A DNA stretch of 64,000 bases from NCBI GenBank assembly GCA_014281115.1, contig JACONQ010000005.1:124001-188000 (forward strand), read 5' to 3'. Position numbers and translations under genes: made by a program. The stretch is from Laburnicola sp. R22_1 (Eukaryota > Ascomycota > Dothideomycetes > Pleosporales > Didymosphaeriaceae). How positions within the stretch are numbered: the stretch's first letter is position 1; each line of letters begins with the position of its first letter. Below are positions 40,737-53,319 of the stretch, piece after piece. The notes beneath the pieces are model-generated. The model did no database searches. It saw only the letters and a program-made list of their open reading frames with translations, and was not told the DNA's origin.

Positions 40737-43248
40737 GGTGGTGTGTAGAAAGAACGCTATATATGCACAGGGCTATATGCGGAGATGACTGCGTAGGTAG
40801 TTAATCTCTGCGTTGAACAGGATACGTCGACTCGGAAACGTCTCTACAGCAAACTGAGGAAAAATAACTGCAGGCGGGAGTCGACTGAAAGAAGAAAACG
40901 AGCAAGAAAGAAATCTACCCTGGAGGTTTCGCGGTCCCCACATGGCAGTGGGTGGGGCATTTTTGAGGGGCAATTGAGGTTTTCTCCTGTTCTTGCGGAA
41001 TCCTGTCCAATCGTCAAGGTAGACCCCGAAGCTATGAGGTCGTCAACAACGCCGCGCCGGATATCTCGCAGCAGAATGGGCAGCCATATGCGCAACTCTC
41101 TACTTGCAACTGCCGACAACGTCCAAAGCGGTGGAGGAGGGGTGGCTCGACGCAACTACGGATTGGGAGGCTAGCCGGCCCCATCACACCGAGCCTCTCA
41201 TTCGCTGCGCGCCCGGCAAAACCGTCGGACCGAGCCCCATAGCACGTGGAGACGCGGCGGGGTGAATGTCTTGCTAAGCGCTCAGTCAGCGCGGAACCCC
41301 CGGGGCCCTCATCGTCTCAGACTCTCAGGCGACACGAACGAACGGCAGACCTGCTGCGCCGCCGCGGCTCCATCTGGGTTCACCCCCATTTTGTTCGTAT
41401 TATTCTCACACCGATGAACCGATAATGCATCTACCTGAACTCTACCATTCTAGCTACGCCTTATCAAGGAAAGGTTATAAATAAACGTTTATAACGATGA
41501 TAAACGGTTATAAACCTTCATAACAGACCTACCTACATTAGGTATACAGTCGGAAACCTTGCACGGTCACCTCCAACCCACCCCTAGACGGCCTCATAGA
41601 TGGTAAACGCAAGCGAAAAGGCAACCGAAAAAAAAGCCACAAAGAAACCTTCTTTTTCAGCCCTGCTGGACAAGCGCGACAGACAAGCTCGATAAATCTC
41701 ACGCACGCGTGGCACCGCCGCCACAGCCCGCGGACTTCGCCTACGTACGACGTCCAACGCGAACGCTGCTCCAACCATCGCGAACCTGCTGTTCGTGTTC
41801 AAAGACTCCAACTCCAAATGTACATGCAAGTGAGATGATTGCCACTCCGTCCCTCGTCTCGTACGGCCCACTTCCCGGCCGGCGTCTCGTTTCCGAGGGG
41901 CACGGGCGCGCCGCCTGGGCATTTTGACTTTATTGCGCACTGCTATTTTCAGCGCTGGGCCATTATATTGACTCTTGCGAACGCGAAGGATGCCGCCGTC
42001 CATGAATGGTGCTTTTCCCGGCCGCCTGCAGCGCCTCTCGATATGTATCATGACGTCTTGCCAGAGACCCGCGCACCAGCGGGCAGCCTCTCGGGGCGTA
42101 AGCCCAGCGAATCGCACCGCTCCAGACGCCCCTCCGCGAGAGTCCGCGTTACAACGTGATCCACCACTGCCATGCCCTGATGAAGCATCCATTCCCCAGG
42201 CATCCCCCGCCCACCTGCAAAAGGCTGCTAGGCCAGAGTGGCTGCGGCCCCGTGTTGCACGTTGTGGCGCCCGCGCCCGCAGCTCTGCCGCCGACCCCGC
42301 ATCGCAGCTGGTCTGAGCGCGCGCATCGCGGATATGCAATGCAATATGAAGATCCAGGGCCCTAGCCCCATGCACAACACCATCTTCTTCCAACGTCGCC
42401 CGAAGCGGCAAGTCATGAGCATCTGGAGCAACTCACCTGCACACCCTCCCGACACTACCACCGCCTAGTCGAAACAGTCAAGGTGTGATCGCTAGACTAC
42501 ACCTCAAAGTCACGCTCGCCGACCGCGTCCGACACCGCTCTTCCAGGATCTCGCATGCTCTCCCACTGCTACATTCTGGCTATTCTGCCTGCTCTTGACC
42601 GCCGCCGAAGCGCGAGCAGCGCCTTGCGCCGGACAGGAGCCGTTGGGGACCATGATGCGCGAGAGGCGCACTGCCCGACGCGCAGATCGTCTCTGATCGG
42701 TGTGCGAGCGCTCGTCCAGTGTCCAAAGCATGATGAGCAATAAGCCTCCAACCCACATCCGAGGCTGCAGTGGCCCGGGTAGCCACGAGGCGAAGGCGAA
42801 GAGGGAAGAGATCTCCATAAGATACTCCAGAGTCGGTAGAAGGCCAAGCGGAGAGTAAGACAAGACGGATGACTCGTCGCTTCACCAACGTGATGTAACG
42901 GCAGGGCAACATGCCCATGCGCGCTGAATGCCGGATTGTCGCTAAGCAGACACCGACAAGTGCAAATATCGGGTATGCTGGAGATGCTGAAGAGGTTGCG
43001 CGCTGGATAGCGCCGTCTTGGCCAGGCCCGACTCTACCACGGCATGCCCGTAAGCTTGCTGCCAGTCAATCAGGAAACGAGAACGAGCCAGTGTGCGCAA
43101 CGATATCATTATACTATGTGACCTTGTTGGGCCCCTGGTAGGGCGTGTTTGCTTCGAAACTTTGACGCGACGCGCGGCGCGTTGCTCTGCTCGAGCATAA
43201 CCCCACCACCAACCACAGCAGCAGTCGTACGAGTGCCGCCGCCGGGGC
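40737..43248. other. Gene-poor region upstream of hmgA
   Basis: Includes the hmgA promoter, a short AT-rich patch with a TATAAAC/TTATAAAC repeat near 41475-41525, and GC-rich sequence. A 275-codon minus-strand frame (41584-42411) ends in a hydrophobic segment (FFVAFFSVAFSLAFTIYEAV), but its Arg-rich first half looks non-coding, and chance frames of this length are possible at this GC content. A shorter minus-strand frame (42510-42863) also has a hydrophobic patch. Neither is accepted as a gene. Confidence 0.5.
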
Positions 43249-45024
43249 TCACTCGGTCATCCAGGCAGCAACACGGTTTCCGCCGAAGCGGGCAGCAAAC
43301 CGCAGGCCCGTGGAACCCATCGGAAAGTACGAGATAGAGTAGAAGGCGAGGCAAACCAGCTGCGCAACGGTTGCAATGAAGGTGAGGAGGAAAGTGTGGA
43401 GCTGTGTCATGTGGACAGGCGTCAGCAAACACCCAACTCTATATCGATAAGCTAGCGTGGGGGAGAGAGGAAGGAGCGGCAGACCGCCTGGGATGCACGC
43501 AGGGTTCGGATGACAGGGATGCGACCTACCACCAGACTAGAGTAGAGCGTGAGGGCGATACTGCCAAAGTACGCCGCCGTGAAGGGGAGACGAGGTCCCG
43601 ACACCAGGTGTTGGACTAGCTTCAGTCAGCAGCGGCGCGCAGAACAGACAGACGGGCAGGAGGCCTTCTTACCGTACGTCCATGGCCCCATCAGGACGGC
43701 CCAGGCGCAGAGGAAGAGCACACTTCCCATCGACCACTAAGCCAGGGAATATGAGTTAGCTTCAAACCGTCTTCAAGTGATGCATGCAGGCCGACGAGGC
43801 CAAGGGGATGTCGGATTTAGCTATGCCCTTCTGCAGCGCCCCGTTGCTAGCACCCGGATGATCGATGCGAAGGGTCCAATGCAGATCGCGCAGTGGCTAG
43901 AGAGGTCATGAGTGGCACACCCCCCAAAACACCAGACGCCATTTGCCAGAGGCCGGCTCCTGCGACCGACGAGTGGAGCCTCGAGGGCTATAGTCGAGCT
44001 GCTATCACCCTTGACGGCGGCCTGCATGATAGTTCGCAGCTCGGCCGGGGTAAAATGCACTACTGCTGCGTCTCCACCGCGAACGATTTCACGATCCCAA
44101 CAAGGCAGGCCGTGTGGTGGAGTATTGCGGTGTAAAGAAACTGCGGAGACTCACCAGAATGGCGAATTTGCTTGGACGAGCAATGAAGATGGGCGTGAAC
44201 ATGAGTCCGATGCAGGTAGCAAACAACGCCACGGATGCAAGCAACAGTCCGCCTAGCCGTCAAAGTGCAGTTAGCCAATGCCAAAGATCAGTCACTTTGA
44301 GGGGAATACCCACCAAATATCAGCATGCGGTCCCACCGACTCACTGTGAGACACTCAAGTTAGCACATTTCAAGACAGCTCCAGCGGCCGCGGATATGCA
44401 AGCCTTCTGCACCCAAAGAGGGTTTACGCAGGAACTCCCTTCTGTCACGCCGGCCGATCGCTGCACGATCGGGCCAGGTGACATACTAAGGGTCCATCAG
44501 ACAGACAGACGGCGAGTTGAAACAAGAAATGGATATGCTGCTTCCATGGTTTTCGGTCAAACTTCGCGTGGAAGCATGGGAATTTTTGGAAATGCATCCA
44601 AGACTGTAGGCCCAATAGGGTGCTGTGAGGCCATCACAAGGCCACCGGGCGACCCCCAAAAGGCGCCAGAATGAAGGCGTATCGAGTGTTTCAACCTTGC
44701 ATGCCTCGAGAGTAACGTAGGTAAAGCCAATATTCCAAAGAGGCAGTGAAGTGAAAGGGTGGGGGGAAACTTCGCCACCGTACAGAAACAAGTGAACTTA
44801 CACGCAAACCACCCTTCTTCTTCCTCCCTCCTCGTTGGAGCGGGTAGAGGTGCCCCGGGCCCATCATTGGACGTGGGGAGCCTAACATAGCCTCCGGATC
44901 CGAACGGATTCAGGTTCTGAAGCCTACCCATCATGGTGGGCGGCGCGGTGTTCACGGGAACGTCGGCATCCCTTCTACTCCATCCCAGCGCGTTCATCGA
45001 GTCGCGGAACGAGGCAGAGGCCAT
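43249..45024 (-). CDS. sft2: Vesicle transport protein Sft2 (SFT2/GOT1 family)
   Basis: A four-span membrane protein that aids endosome-to-Golgi vesicle fusion. Six exons: 45024-44802, 44343-44314, 44252-44155, 43736-43673, 43615-43530 and 43401-43249, totalling 218 codons (217 residues). The N-terminal cytosolic part has MASASFRDSMNALGW and EEEEGWFALSRWDRM; then hydrophobic spans GLLLASVALFATCIGLMF, MGSVLFLCAWAVLMGP, FGSIALTLYSSLV and LLTFIATVAQLVCLAFYSIS; then the family signature YFPMGSTGLRFAARFGG. Exon 2 is only 30 nt. Introns 1 and 3 are long for this window (458 and 418 nt). The exon 5 donor could be three bases earlier, which would drop one Val. Confidence 0.92.
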
Positions 45025-48000
45025 GGTGAATGTTGAAGCAGTCCTTGGTGGAGGGGGGCTGCGTGGGTAGAAGCCTGTTTTACCGCGGAACACCAGAGGG
45101 CGCAAAGGGTGTACAGGCAGCCGGGAGCACGGTGTGCACGACGGACCTAGAGAAGCTTTGCGAGGAGCCGCAGCAGGCGATGCAAGCTAGGCGGGCGGGT
45201 ACGCACTAGGCAGGCTGCCGAGGAGGGCTACCCTGCTCCAGCGGCCCCAGCGATGGCCTAAGGGCGTGGCCGTCGCGTGTGGCTTGGTGCGTCGCGGAGA
45301 CACGACAATGGCAGCGCCGTTGTGCAGCGGCAGAAGGACAGAGAACTGCAGTGCGGCACGGAGGATTTCGTGCAGATGATCTCCACCGCGACGTCTGCGG
45401 TTTTGCGGATAGCACGTCCAATGACAGATGTCAGACACGGGTCTCAGACAGGGCGACCGGTGGGCAAGGCTTGTGACGCGCTCGCCGTGTGGCCGTCGCG
45501 AAGGCAGATGCGGATGCTGTGCGGCTGCTGTGCGGCTGCTGGGGGAGGGGCGGCGAACAGCCCGTGGCGGAGGCTATTGGACGGCAGCCAGCGGCGGCGG
45601 GAGCAGGCGTCGAGAGAGCTTCGCAGCGTCGCGGGCGAGGAGGGGGGGGGCACTGGGGGGTGGTAGCGAGTGTGTATGATGCTGGCGCGGCGTGATGATG
45701 GCTCTGGGCGATGCCCTCGCGCTAGCGGCGCCCGGATGCCTGGAACGACTGGGGGCAGGCTTCTGCAGGCCTTGGCCGGGTTGACATACATAGACTAGGC
45801 AGAGTGGGAGACTATCAACTCCGTGCCCGAACGCGCGCACACACACGCGGGCGCAGGTTGCGGCCAAGGCAAACGACCTGGGTGCGCGAGCGAACGGCGG
45901 GCCATGGGCGATCGTCGTTCGGCGTGCAGTGTGCGTAGAGTCACATTTCCCCCCATGCCCGCCATGCCTTCTGGAAGTGAGACAGACTTTCCGCTTCTTA
46001 TCCACCACTCGCCCGCGGATGACCATCTGAGGCCGCCGGGAACAAGCGGCTGGCATGGATGGGTGTATAGGGAGGTGTAGGCGGTCGGGGATGAGCCACA
46101 CTCTGGCAGAGCGAGGCGTCGTGGGATGACTGTGTAGGGGAGCATGGTGAAGAGAGCCGCGCTGCGCTCAGCGAGTATAATATGCGGCCGTCCCTCACTG
46201 CTCCGGCCAACCACTGTCCCTCTGCTGGCCCTCTGTCCCTGTGTGCATGCATTCCGCCCACGTACAACCAGACTAGATTGCTGCTCTGCTGCTCACTCAC
46301 TCACTCTGCCTGCTACCTACTCGCTGCACGCTGTCGACGTCACCCCAGGCCCGTCCCGGACTGTCACAGTCCTGCGCTGCACCAGCAACGCCGCCAGCGC
46401 CCTCCTCCTCACGCCCGGATCCGTACTGTACGCTCGACACACCGCCGCCGTGCGTGTGCTTTAGCGAAGCCCCGCGAGCGAGCATCGCTCTGATCTGATT
46501 GCGCCGTGGGCCGCCGATGCCGCCGTCGCTTGGCACACGAGCACCCCCCAGACCGCCCGTTGCCCTCTGTGCCCTCCCACACCCGGGCCCGCCCTCACTC
46601 TCGCAGCCTTCTGCGCGTGCTCTCCTCTCTCTCCTGCACCCGCTGGCCGCTCCGCCTGCAAACGCGCAGGCACTTTCTTTCACCGCGCATTGTTCCTAAG
46701 CCCCTAGCGCGCTGGTGAGAGAGCGGATCCTGACGAAGTCCCCCCACCATTCGGCGCCCTCTCCGCTACCCACATCCAGTCTTCCACCCACCGCTCCGGT
46801 TGCACAGAGCCGCCATCCACACCGCACTGCACCTCGCAACAGGTGCCCAGGACCCCAGGACCCCAGGACACCAGCATCCTCCTCCCAGTGCGCGCCTGGA
46901 CGACGCCCTCGCCGCCCCTCTCTCGGCCTCCCGCCCGCAGCCCCCTCGGGTCCACCAGGCCCTCAAAGAGACAAACGTGTGCCGAGTTTGCTCTGCGCAG
47001 CACCCGCCCGCAGAACGCCTGCTCCCGTCCTCCGTCGAGGAAGGAACCCAATCGTGCGAGTCCGCATCGCGCCTGCCACTCGTCCGTAGCGAGGTGAGTC
47101 AACGCCCGACTGCGCTTTCCTTCACCACGCCTCGCAGCCTGGCCTCGCAGCACGCATCCCAGACGGCCGTCTTGGGTGCTGTGTAACGCCTGTGCCGACT
47201 GTTTCTCTGCTTTGGGCCGCAGTGTCACCCTCCCCACCACGCCCAGAGTGCCGACGCCTGCTGTCCGCCGACGCTCGCCTCTCTGTGCGCCACACCTCTG
47301 CAACCCGCTTGCCCGTCCTCTGCATCGGTTTCTGCGAGAGACGGCCGCTGACTTAGTGACCAGACCGGCCCGGCAACCACAGCCACGAGCGACGACGTGC
47401 CCCGAATCCCCACACCCTCTGGACTGGCGTCTGCGCCGCACCCTCCACCGCAGGAAGCACCAGGGAAACACTCTCTCTGGGCTTGTGTGAGCACCGCAGC
47501 CTCATAGCGGTGTCCGGTGAGTCTGGCACCCCCCAGCAGCGACCTGCAGCTGCCTTTGCGACAGTGAGTGCGCGACTAACGCTTCTTATGCAGGCAAACA
47601 TACTCTTCCCTCGAGCACACTGCGGCTTGCTACTATCATCACGCAAGCGAGTGCTCCGAGCTTTGCCTGTCTGATCTTGTGCCCGCTCTAGCAATCGGTT
47701 TGCAAGGCCTTTATAGGGTCACAGACCGTCTCGTGCTGCAGCCACCCGCCAGGCCTGCAAGTACATTCCATAACTACTCGCTTCGACGAAGAAAGAGCGT
47801 TTCAGATCCTTGAGACCCGGGACGAGCACCTGCCTCGGCCTCTTACATCGCATTCCTCTCTCACTGTAACCTTCAGTAATGCCAGCACCCAGTAAGTACG
47901 CCTCTGTCACATCCCCACCCCCCGGGTTGTCATGAGAACACCTTGGGCGCACCCCAACAACCCCTGCCTCTGTCTATTCCCATATATTCATATAGCCTTC

Positions 48001-48045
48001 CTTCCTCATTCCCGTCCCCGTCATTTTCATCCCACCGTCGCCACA
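45025..48045. other. Long GC-rich divergent spacer and 5' leader of the bHLH gene
   Basis: About 3 kb between the divergent sft2 and bHLH start codons. It is C-rich, with tandem CCCAGGACCC units near 46850-46868. Long open frames occur on both strands (for example minus 46704-47471, 255 codons), but their products are Arg/Gly/Cys-rich low-complexity chains without domains, so they are judged chance frames. A likely 5' UTR intron lies at 47517-47593. The right third is probably transcribed leader of the bHLH gene. Confidence 0.55.
47517..47593 (+). other. Probable 5' UTR intron of the bHLH gene
   Basis: Donor CCG|GTGAGT, branch GACTAAC at 47574-47580, acceptor TTATGCAG ending at 47593; 77 nt. 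The branch-to-acceptor distance is about 14 nt, typical for ascomycetes. It lies about 450 bp upstream of the start codon. Confidence 0.5.
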
Positions 48046-49731
48046 ATGCTCTATGAAAGCATACTGACTGTCCCCCAAGCCGACACCCTCTTCACCCCTC
48101 CTTCTTCTTACTCGCCTCAGAAGACCCTCTCAAGGCTGGACACTTGGTTAGATTCGCCCTCTGACGACACCCTAGACGTTGACATTTTTAACATGGCCGG
48201 TGGTGGCTCACCAAGTCCATACATCAAAGCAGAAGACGACGACTTCAACAACACAACTTTCATACAACACAGCGGCTACATGAATCATCCATTTGGAAGC
48301 CAGCAGTTCAACTCCGCTCACGAGAGTGGAAGTGCCATCAACCCCTCCGACCTTAGCATGGGTGGAGGCATGAATATGAACAACCAATTCGGTGGCTCCG
48401 CCAGCTACCTTCCCGGAGGCGCAGGCATCGCCGACGATGAGCTCGAAGCTTCCCTGGGAAACTTTGATCAGCAGCAAGGCTTCGATGCCTTTGGTGGTCA
48501 TGACATATCAAACCCCCATGCATTCGGTGGCTATCCCGCCAACAGTATGCACGCTGGAGGCAGTCACTCGACCATGAACCAGATCTACTCACACACACCT
48601 GATGAGGCTCCTATCCAAAGCCCCTTTATCCATCCAAATGGCTTTGACTTCAACCATTATGAACAACCTCGAATGGGCTTTGCGGGCAGCATGTCGCGTA
48701 CGCGCATGCCCATCAGTCGCAACCAATCCGATAGTCGAAGTCCCATGTCACCCAAGACACCAGCCATCGGCAATCTCCACTTGGGCACTCCAGACTCCGG
48801 CAACTTTGGGTCGCAACCCATCGTAGCCGGCATGCACCGGCACAAGCCGAGTGTCTCGAGCCAGTGGGACGGTACGCCCGGGAGCGCCCAATCTTGGGTG
48901 GACTCGCCAACTCAATCGCCCCATAATGGGAATTTGCACCATCAACAAATCTCTGAAGTCATTCACTCTAGCGGCGTCAAGCATGCGTCACTGCCCGCCA
49001 AAGTCGACATGGGCCAGACAAATGATGCAAAGAAGCGCCGCCGTCGCGAGTCTCACAACCTTGTCGAACGCCGTCGTCGGGACAACATTAACGAGCGTAT
49101 CCATGACCTCTCTCGACTTGTACCACAACATCGCCTTGAAGATGAGAAGATCCGGAAACACATCAACAACAACGGTCCGCTCTCACCTACCATGGGACCA
49201 AGTGGTATGTCGCCGCCACAAGCCACCTCTTTATTGGCTGGTGGCAACGGAAGGCGCGCCGCTGGCAACATTACGCAAGGCCTCCCTATGGAGGAGAAGG
49301 ACAAGGGTCCCAACAAGGGTGACATCCTCAATGGTGCTGTCAGCTGGACCCGCGATCTCATGTGGCTCCTCTACAAGATGATTCAGGAGCGCGACGAGAT
49401 GCAAGCACGCCTACAGCAAGCGACTGGTGAGAGCTGGGAGCCGGACGAGCCTGAAGACGTGCGCCGCATGCGTACTGAGCTGGTCGATGCGGTGGAGAAG
49501 AACAACTTTACAACCTTTAAGTATTCCCGTGGTCCAGGATCGGGACTGCGGGTGCCGAAGCACACCAACCTCGCCGGCGAGCCCGTCCATAATCTGTCGC
49601 CACAGAGCCTTAGTCCGGGCATGCAGAGCAACGGTAGCGGCTCAAACCTCAACACGAATAGCGCCTCACAGCAGTACTGGTCTGGCCAGAGTCTAAAAGA
49701 AGAGGACGAGTACGGCATGGACATGAACTAA
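48046..49731 (+). CDS. bHLH transcription factor (MiT/TFE- or USF-like, fungal)
   Basis: Single-exon, 561 residues, starting at CACAATG (48046), a good fungal start context. The frame is open 38 codons further up, but those read as leader. The first half is Asn/Gly/Ser/Pro-rich and probably an activation region. Basic-HLH: KKRRRRESHNLVERRRRDNINERIHDLSRLVPQ at about 328-360, with the H-E-R contact pattern for CANNTG sites, then an extended loop, and helix 2 NKGDILNGAVSWTRDLMWLL at about 422-442, running into a short coiled coil (IQERDEMQARLQQA). The long loop between helices is typical of this fungal group. It probably acts as a nuclear homodimer; target genes cannot be told from the sequence. 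Confidence 0.9.
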   Translation: MLYESILTVPQADTLFTPPSSYSPQKTLSRLDTWLDSPSDDTLDVDIFNMAGGGSPSPYIKAEDDDFNNTTFIQHSGYMNHPFGSQQFNSAHESGSAINPSDLSMGGGMNMNNQFGGSASYLPGGAGIADDELEASLGNFDQQQGFDAFGGHDISNPHAFGGYPANSMHAGGSHSTMNQIYSHTPDEAPIQSPFIHPNGFDFNHYEQPRMGFAGSMSRTRMPISRNQSDSRSPMSPKTPAIGNLHLGTPDSGNFGSQPIVAGMHRHKPSVSSQWDGTPGSAQSWVDSPTQSPHNGNLHHQQISEVIHSSGVKHASLPAKVDMGQTNDAKKRRRRESHNLVERRRRDNINERIHDLSRLVPQHRLEDEKIRKHINNNGPLSPTMGPSGMSPPQATSLLAGGNGRRAAGNITQGLPMEEKDKGPNKGDILNGAVSWTRDLMWLLYKMIQERDEMQARLQQATGESWEPDEPEDVRRMRTELVDAVEKNNFTTFKYSRGPGSGLRVPKHTNLAGEPVHNLSPQSLSPGMQSNGSGSNLNTNSASQQYWSGQSLKEEDEYGMDMN

Positions 49732-52700
49732 ACCCACAACGCCATCATCCGATTCTCATCGACCCATTCTGCATAGTTGTCCGCTTTCTCCTTGATGATA
49801 CCCCCGCGATACCCCCAGTACGTTCTTGCATTTGGCATATGCATTTTATTCCAGTGGGAGACGGTGGACGCCTGTGTGCCCGCCAGGCTGTACCAGACGG
49901 TCAGGCTACTCGTATGACCCACCTCGCTTCTCTATCCGGCCACCATCTGTCTCTGCTGGTCTCAGACAGAAGGCCCTGTCACCGCCGGTTGTATCGACAG
50001 ACCCGTCTCTCGGCGTTCCATCTTCTCGACTTTTTCAGGCGTCCTATTGTACCGATGTGCATAGTCCACCGCTTGGCAAGGGCTCTTCCTTCGCGCGTGA
50101 GGCTTTGGAGTTCAAGGTCTCTTTTACGATGTTTTCTTGCTGTCTATATCAAGGATGATGCCGCATCCTCTGCTGTAGGCTTGGACATTACGTCTGTCCC
50201 TTCATTCCGCTACAGTTATTGCTGGATTTCTGTTTATTCGCACTGCATGGGTGGGCTGATATGGGCATATTTATGGTTTTGCACATCACCACTCTACACT
50301 TTTTCATTTGCTGTTTGCAGGCACGGGCACGGGCATGGCAGGAGCGTTGAATAGCGGCGATGATGGTTTCTACTCGACGCGCTAGACGACTGCCGTTTGT
50401 TGTAGATGCCCCGGGGCGTTTTTCCTTTTTTTTATCGTGGATCTGCTGTTTATTTCTCGGCTTCCTTGTTTTTTTTTCTTTGCGCTGTGGGATGGATGGA
50501 CGAGGACGTACACTACTGGGCTTACTTAGGTTTTTCATATTCTCTCCCCCTAATACTTTGATATCAAATATTTGGCTGAGAAGTGGTGTGGTGTGCGTGG
50601 TGTGTAGTGCGTAGTGCGGTCGCGTGATTCGTTTATGCGCGCGTGCGTAATTGGTCGCCTGATGGCTTTTCTCGCGTAGGTAGTGTGTGTGGTGTGGATC
50701 ATTATAGGATAGGTGGGGTCGGTCACTAGGATGGATGGATGCATGCAGGTGGATGGGATGGATGGATGTCTGGACTGGACGGCGGCCCGGATTTGCCTTC
50801 CGGATGGTCCCGAGTCGCCGTCCCCGTGCAAGGTGGGCAAGGCAAGGCAAGTGAGACCAATACCGGCAATACATACGTATTTCCAAGCACCCAAGGTTCT
50901 GAGGTTGCTCCGCCACGATGATGATGGATTGGATGACATGCGCGAGGTTGGGGAGGGACTGAGGCAGGCAGATGAGGCAGATGAGACATGAGGCTTTTTT
51001 CGTCACTGCCTTTTTATTTTTAGTTTTGCTTTTGCTAGGTTGTTTGTAGGAGGATAGATATAGATATGCTGCACAGGCATAGTTTTGGTGGGAATGAAAG
51101 TTGAAGGGTAAAGGTTGATGCGTGGGGACGGAGAGGGGACAGAATTGTCCCCAGCCTAGTAGTCTACACGATTTCTATCATCACGCCTACTACTATACTA
51201 CCTTCTTCATTCATTCCTTCATTCATATCCGTTTATACTCAACTCACCCTTTTACAGATTATGCACCTCCAGCCCCAAAGAAACAACCTCCCCCTACACC
51301 CTTTATCCACTATGCCTACCTACTATCTCACCTAGGTCTATCCGCACAATACATAGTACTACCCGAAAGCCAAACCCTCTTATCTCGTCTCCGTGCACCC
51401 ACACACCCATCCGCGCCGTCCTCCGCCCCGCTCCGTACCACATCCCACAGCGCCCCCTTCAACCTCACCCTCAACATCACCCTGCACCTATCCATCCATC
51501 CATCCAAAACACCTACTCTCAACACTTTTTGCCCTTGCACACCATGTACACCCTCTACGCCATACTTACTGTTTCTTCTGCGCAGCGCACCCATCATAGA
51601 TACATAGATGGTCTAGACTAGACGAAACCAAGTCTACGCATGTATGTATATATATATATATAGTGTTTTGTAGAAACCAGCCAGCCAGAACGCCAGCATC
51701 CCGCCATCGCATCTAATCCCTATGCATCCATCCGTCCGCATTTCCGCCTCCATGTCCAGCAAAAAAGAGAACACAAAAAAAAATAAAAAAACAAACCTAA
51801 TAGTCCTATCTTATCTACAGCCGCAGTACAACATCCCCCATAACGATAACGCAACACAAGCGCAACATATAGATGCAGTGCCGTGTGGTAATGCGTCGCA
51901 CTACCTACTCGTGCGGTGCTAGGCAAACGCACACACGGCACGGCACTGCACTGCACTACCCAACCAACGCTACCACACTCTCTCTCTCTCGCTCTCTACT
52001 TCCTATAGCAAACCTCACCTAGAACAACACCCCATCTGTACCATTCATTACACCATACCCATGGTGCATGCATGCATTTATTCATGGTACACACCACACG
52101 ACATGAAGTTTCGCTACTCCATACTAAATGCAACATACTACATACAACAACCTCACTTGCACTTGTTTGTCCCCCCGCAGCTACTACATACAGTACACCA
52201 CACCACCTACCCGTGAACCTACGCGATCGGTCTTTCCCTCCACACCCCACCAAGTCTACTTCAACCTCCCAAATCAAATCACCTGCGCATTCGCCCTCGC
52301 CCTCGCACAACCCCTCCACAGCTCCGGACTAAGCCAAGCCCATCCACCCATCCATCCACCATCGACGTCACCACAAACCGACCGACCAACCCAACCAACC
52401 GCATCACGAGGCCTCCACTCCACTCCACTCGCACCCCGCACCGAGCGAGCGAGCGAGCGAGCGCACAGCACCCCTTCAAGCCCAGGCCCAAGCCCGCCCG
52501 GGGGCCGTGCAAAAAGAGCAGCCGCCCTCACTCACTGCTCAGCCGCCGCGCCCAACAGCGAGCGAATACATACTCAGTGCCCCTCGGTTGGTGCGTCCCG
52601 ACCGCAGCACGTAGTGCGACGTTGCACCCACAACCGTCCGCCGATCCCGCTTCTGGCGAGCGGGGGGGATGATGCGTGTCTTAGAACCTGCAGCCTCTGC

Positions 52701-53319
52701 CCAAGTGCGGGTGGCGTGGCAACTTGGGATGAAACGAGACGTGTGGCTGCAGCTATGCTATCGCGTTAGTTAGTGTAGCAGAGCGAGCTGTATACAAGAC
52801 AAGGTGAAGGCAACGTGAGCGAGGGTGTGGGTGGCTTCGCAAGTATTGGTAAGCGTGTATTGCTACCTCGTATGTATCTCGTCGCATTGGTGGCTGTACT
52901 GCGCATTGCGAGAGAGCCATACTTGTGGCTGGCCTAACACCTGTGATGCTCGCTGCCGCAGCGTGTCCGGTACCTCCACGGCCGCCGTATCATGTTCATG
53001 CTCCCGTCGCCGAATTCACTCCTTCTCTCCTCTTCTTCCATCGCCTTTCCCAGCCCGCACCCCGTTTCACTGAATCCAATTCTTTGCTTCGTCCACAACG
53101 GTCCGAGCGTGAGACACCGAGTCGCTGCAAGGCGCCATGTAATGTAACCTGTCAAATATGTAGTCCTCTCCTGAGACCCAGTGCCGCGAAACCTGGACAG
53201 GGCGGCCGTGCAAGCGCTTTCGCAGAGCAGAGCAGGGATGCGCTCGGCTATTCGGATGCTGCCGAACCGCGGAGCGGGAGCCGACGGACCCTTCATTCCA
53301 ATGGTACATGAAGCGCTAT
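49732..53319. other. Large gene-free spacer with simple repeats
   Basis: 3.6 kb of skewed sequence with TGGATGGATGGA blocks near 50730-50770, a (TA)n run near 51644-51661, and CCATCCATCC and GAGCGAGCGAGC tracts near 51490 and 52442-52462. Frames such as minus 50188-51006 and plus 52128-52769 encode His/Pro/Ser/Thr-rich low-complexity chains with no domain. Not convincing as genes. Confidence 0.55.

Noticed and set aside
46704..47471. 255-codon minus-strand frame
   Set aside because: Arg/Gly/Cys-rich low-complexity product in C-skewed leader DNA; no domain, no splice structure.
50188..51006. 272-codon minus-strand frame
   Set aside because: His/Pro/Ser/Thr-rich product generated by CATCC-type simple repeats; no domain.
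49732..53319. Possible additional gene in the 3.6-kb gap
   Set aside because: Both strands were read; frames show only low-complexity products and no conserved motif or plausible exon chain.
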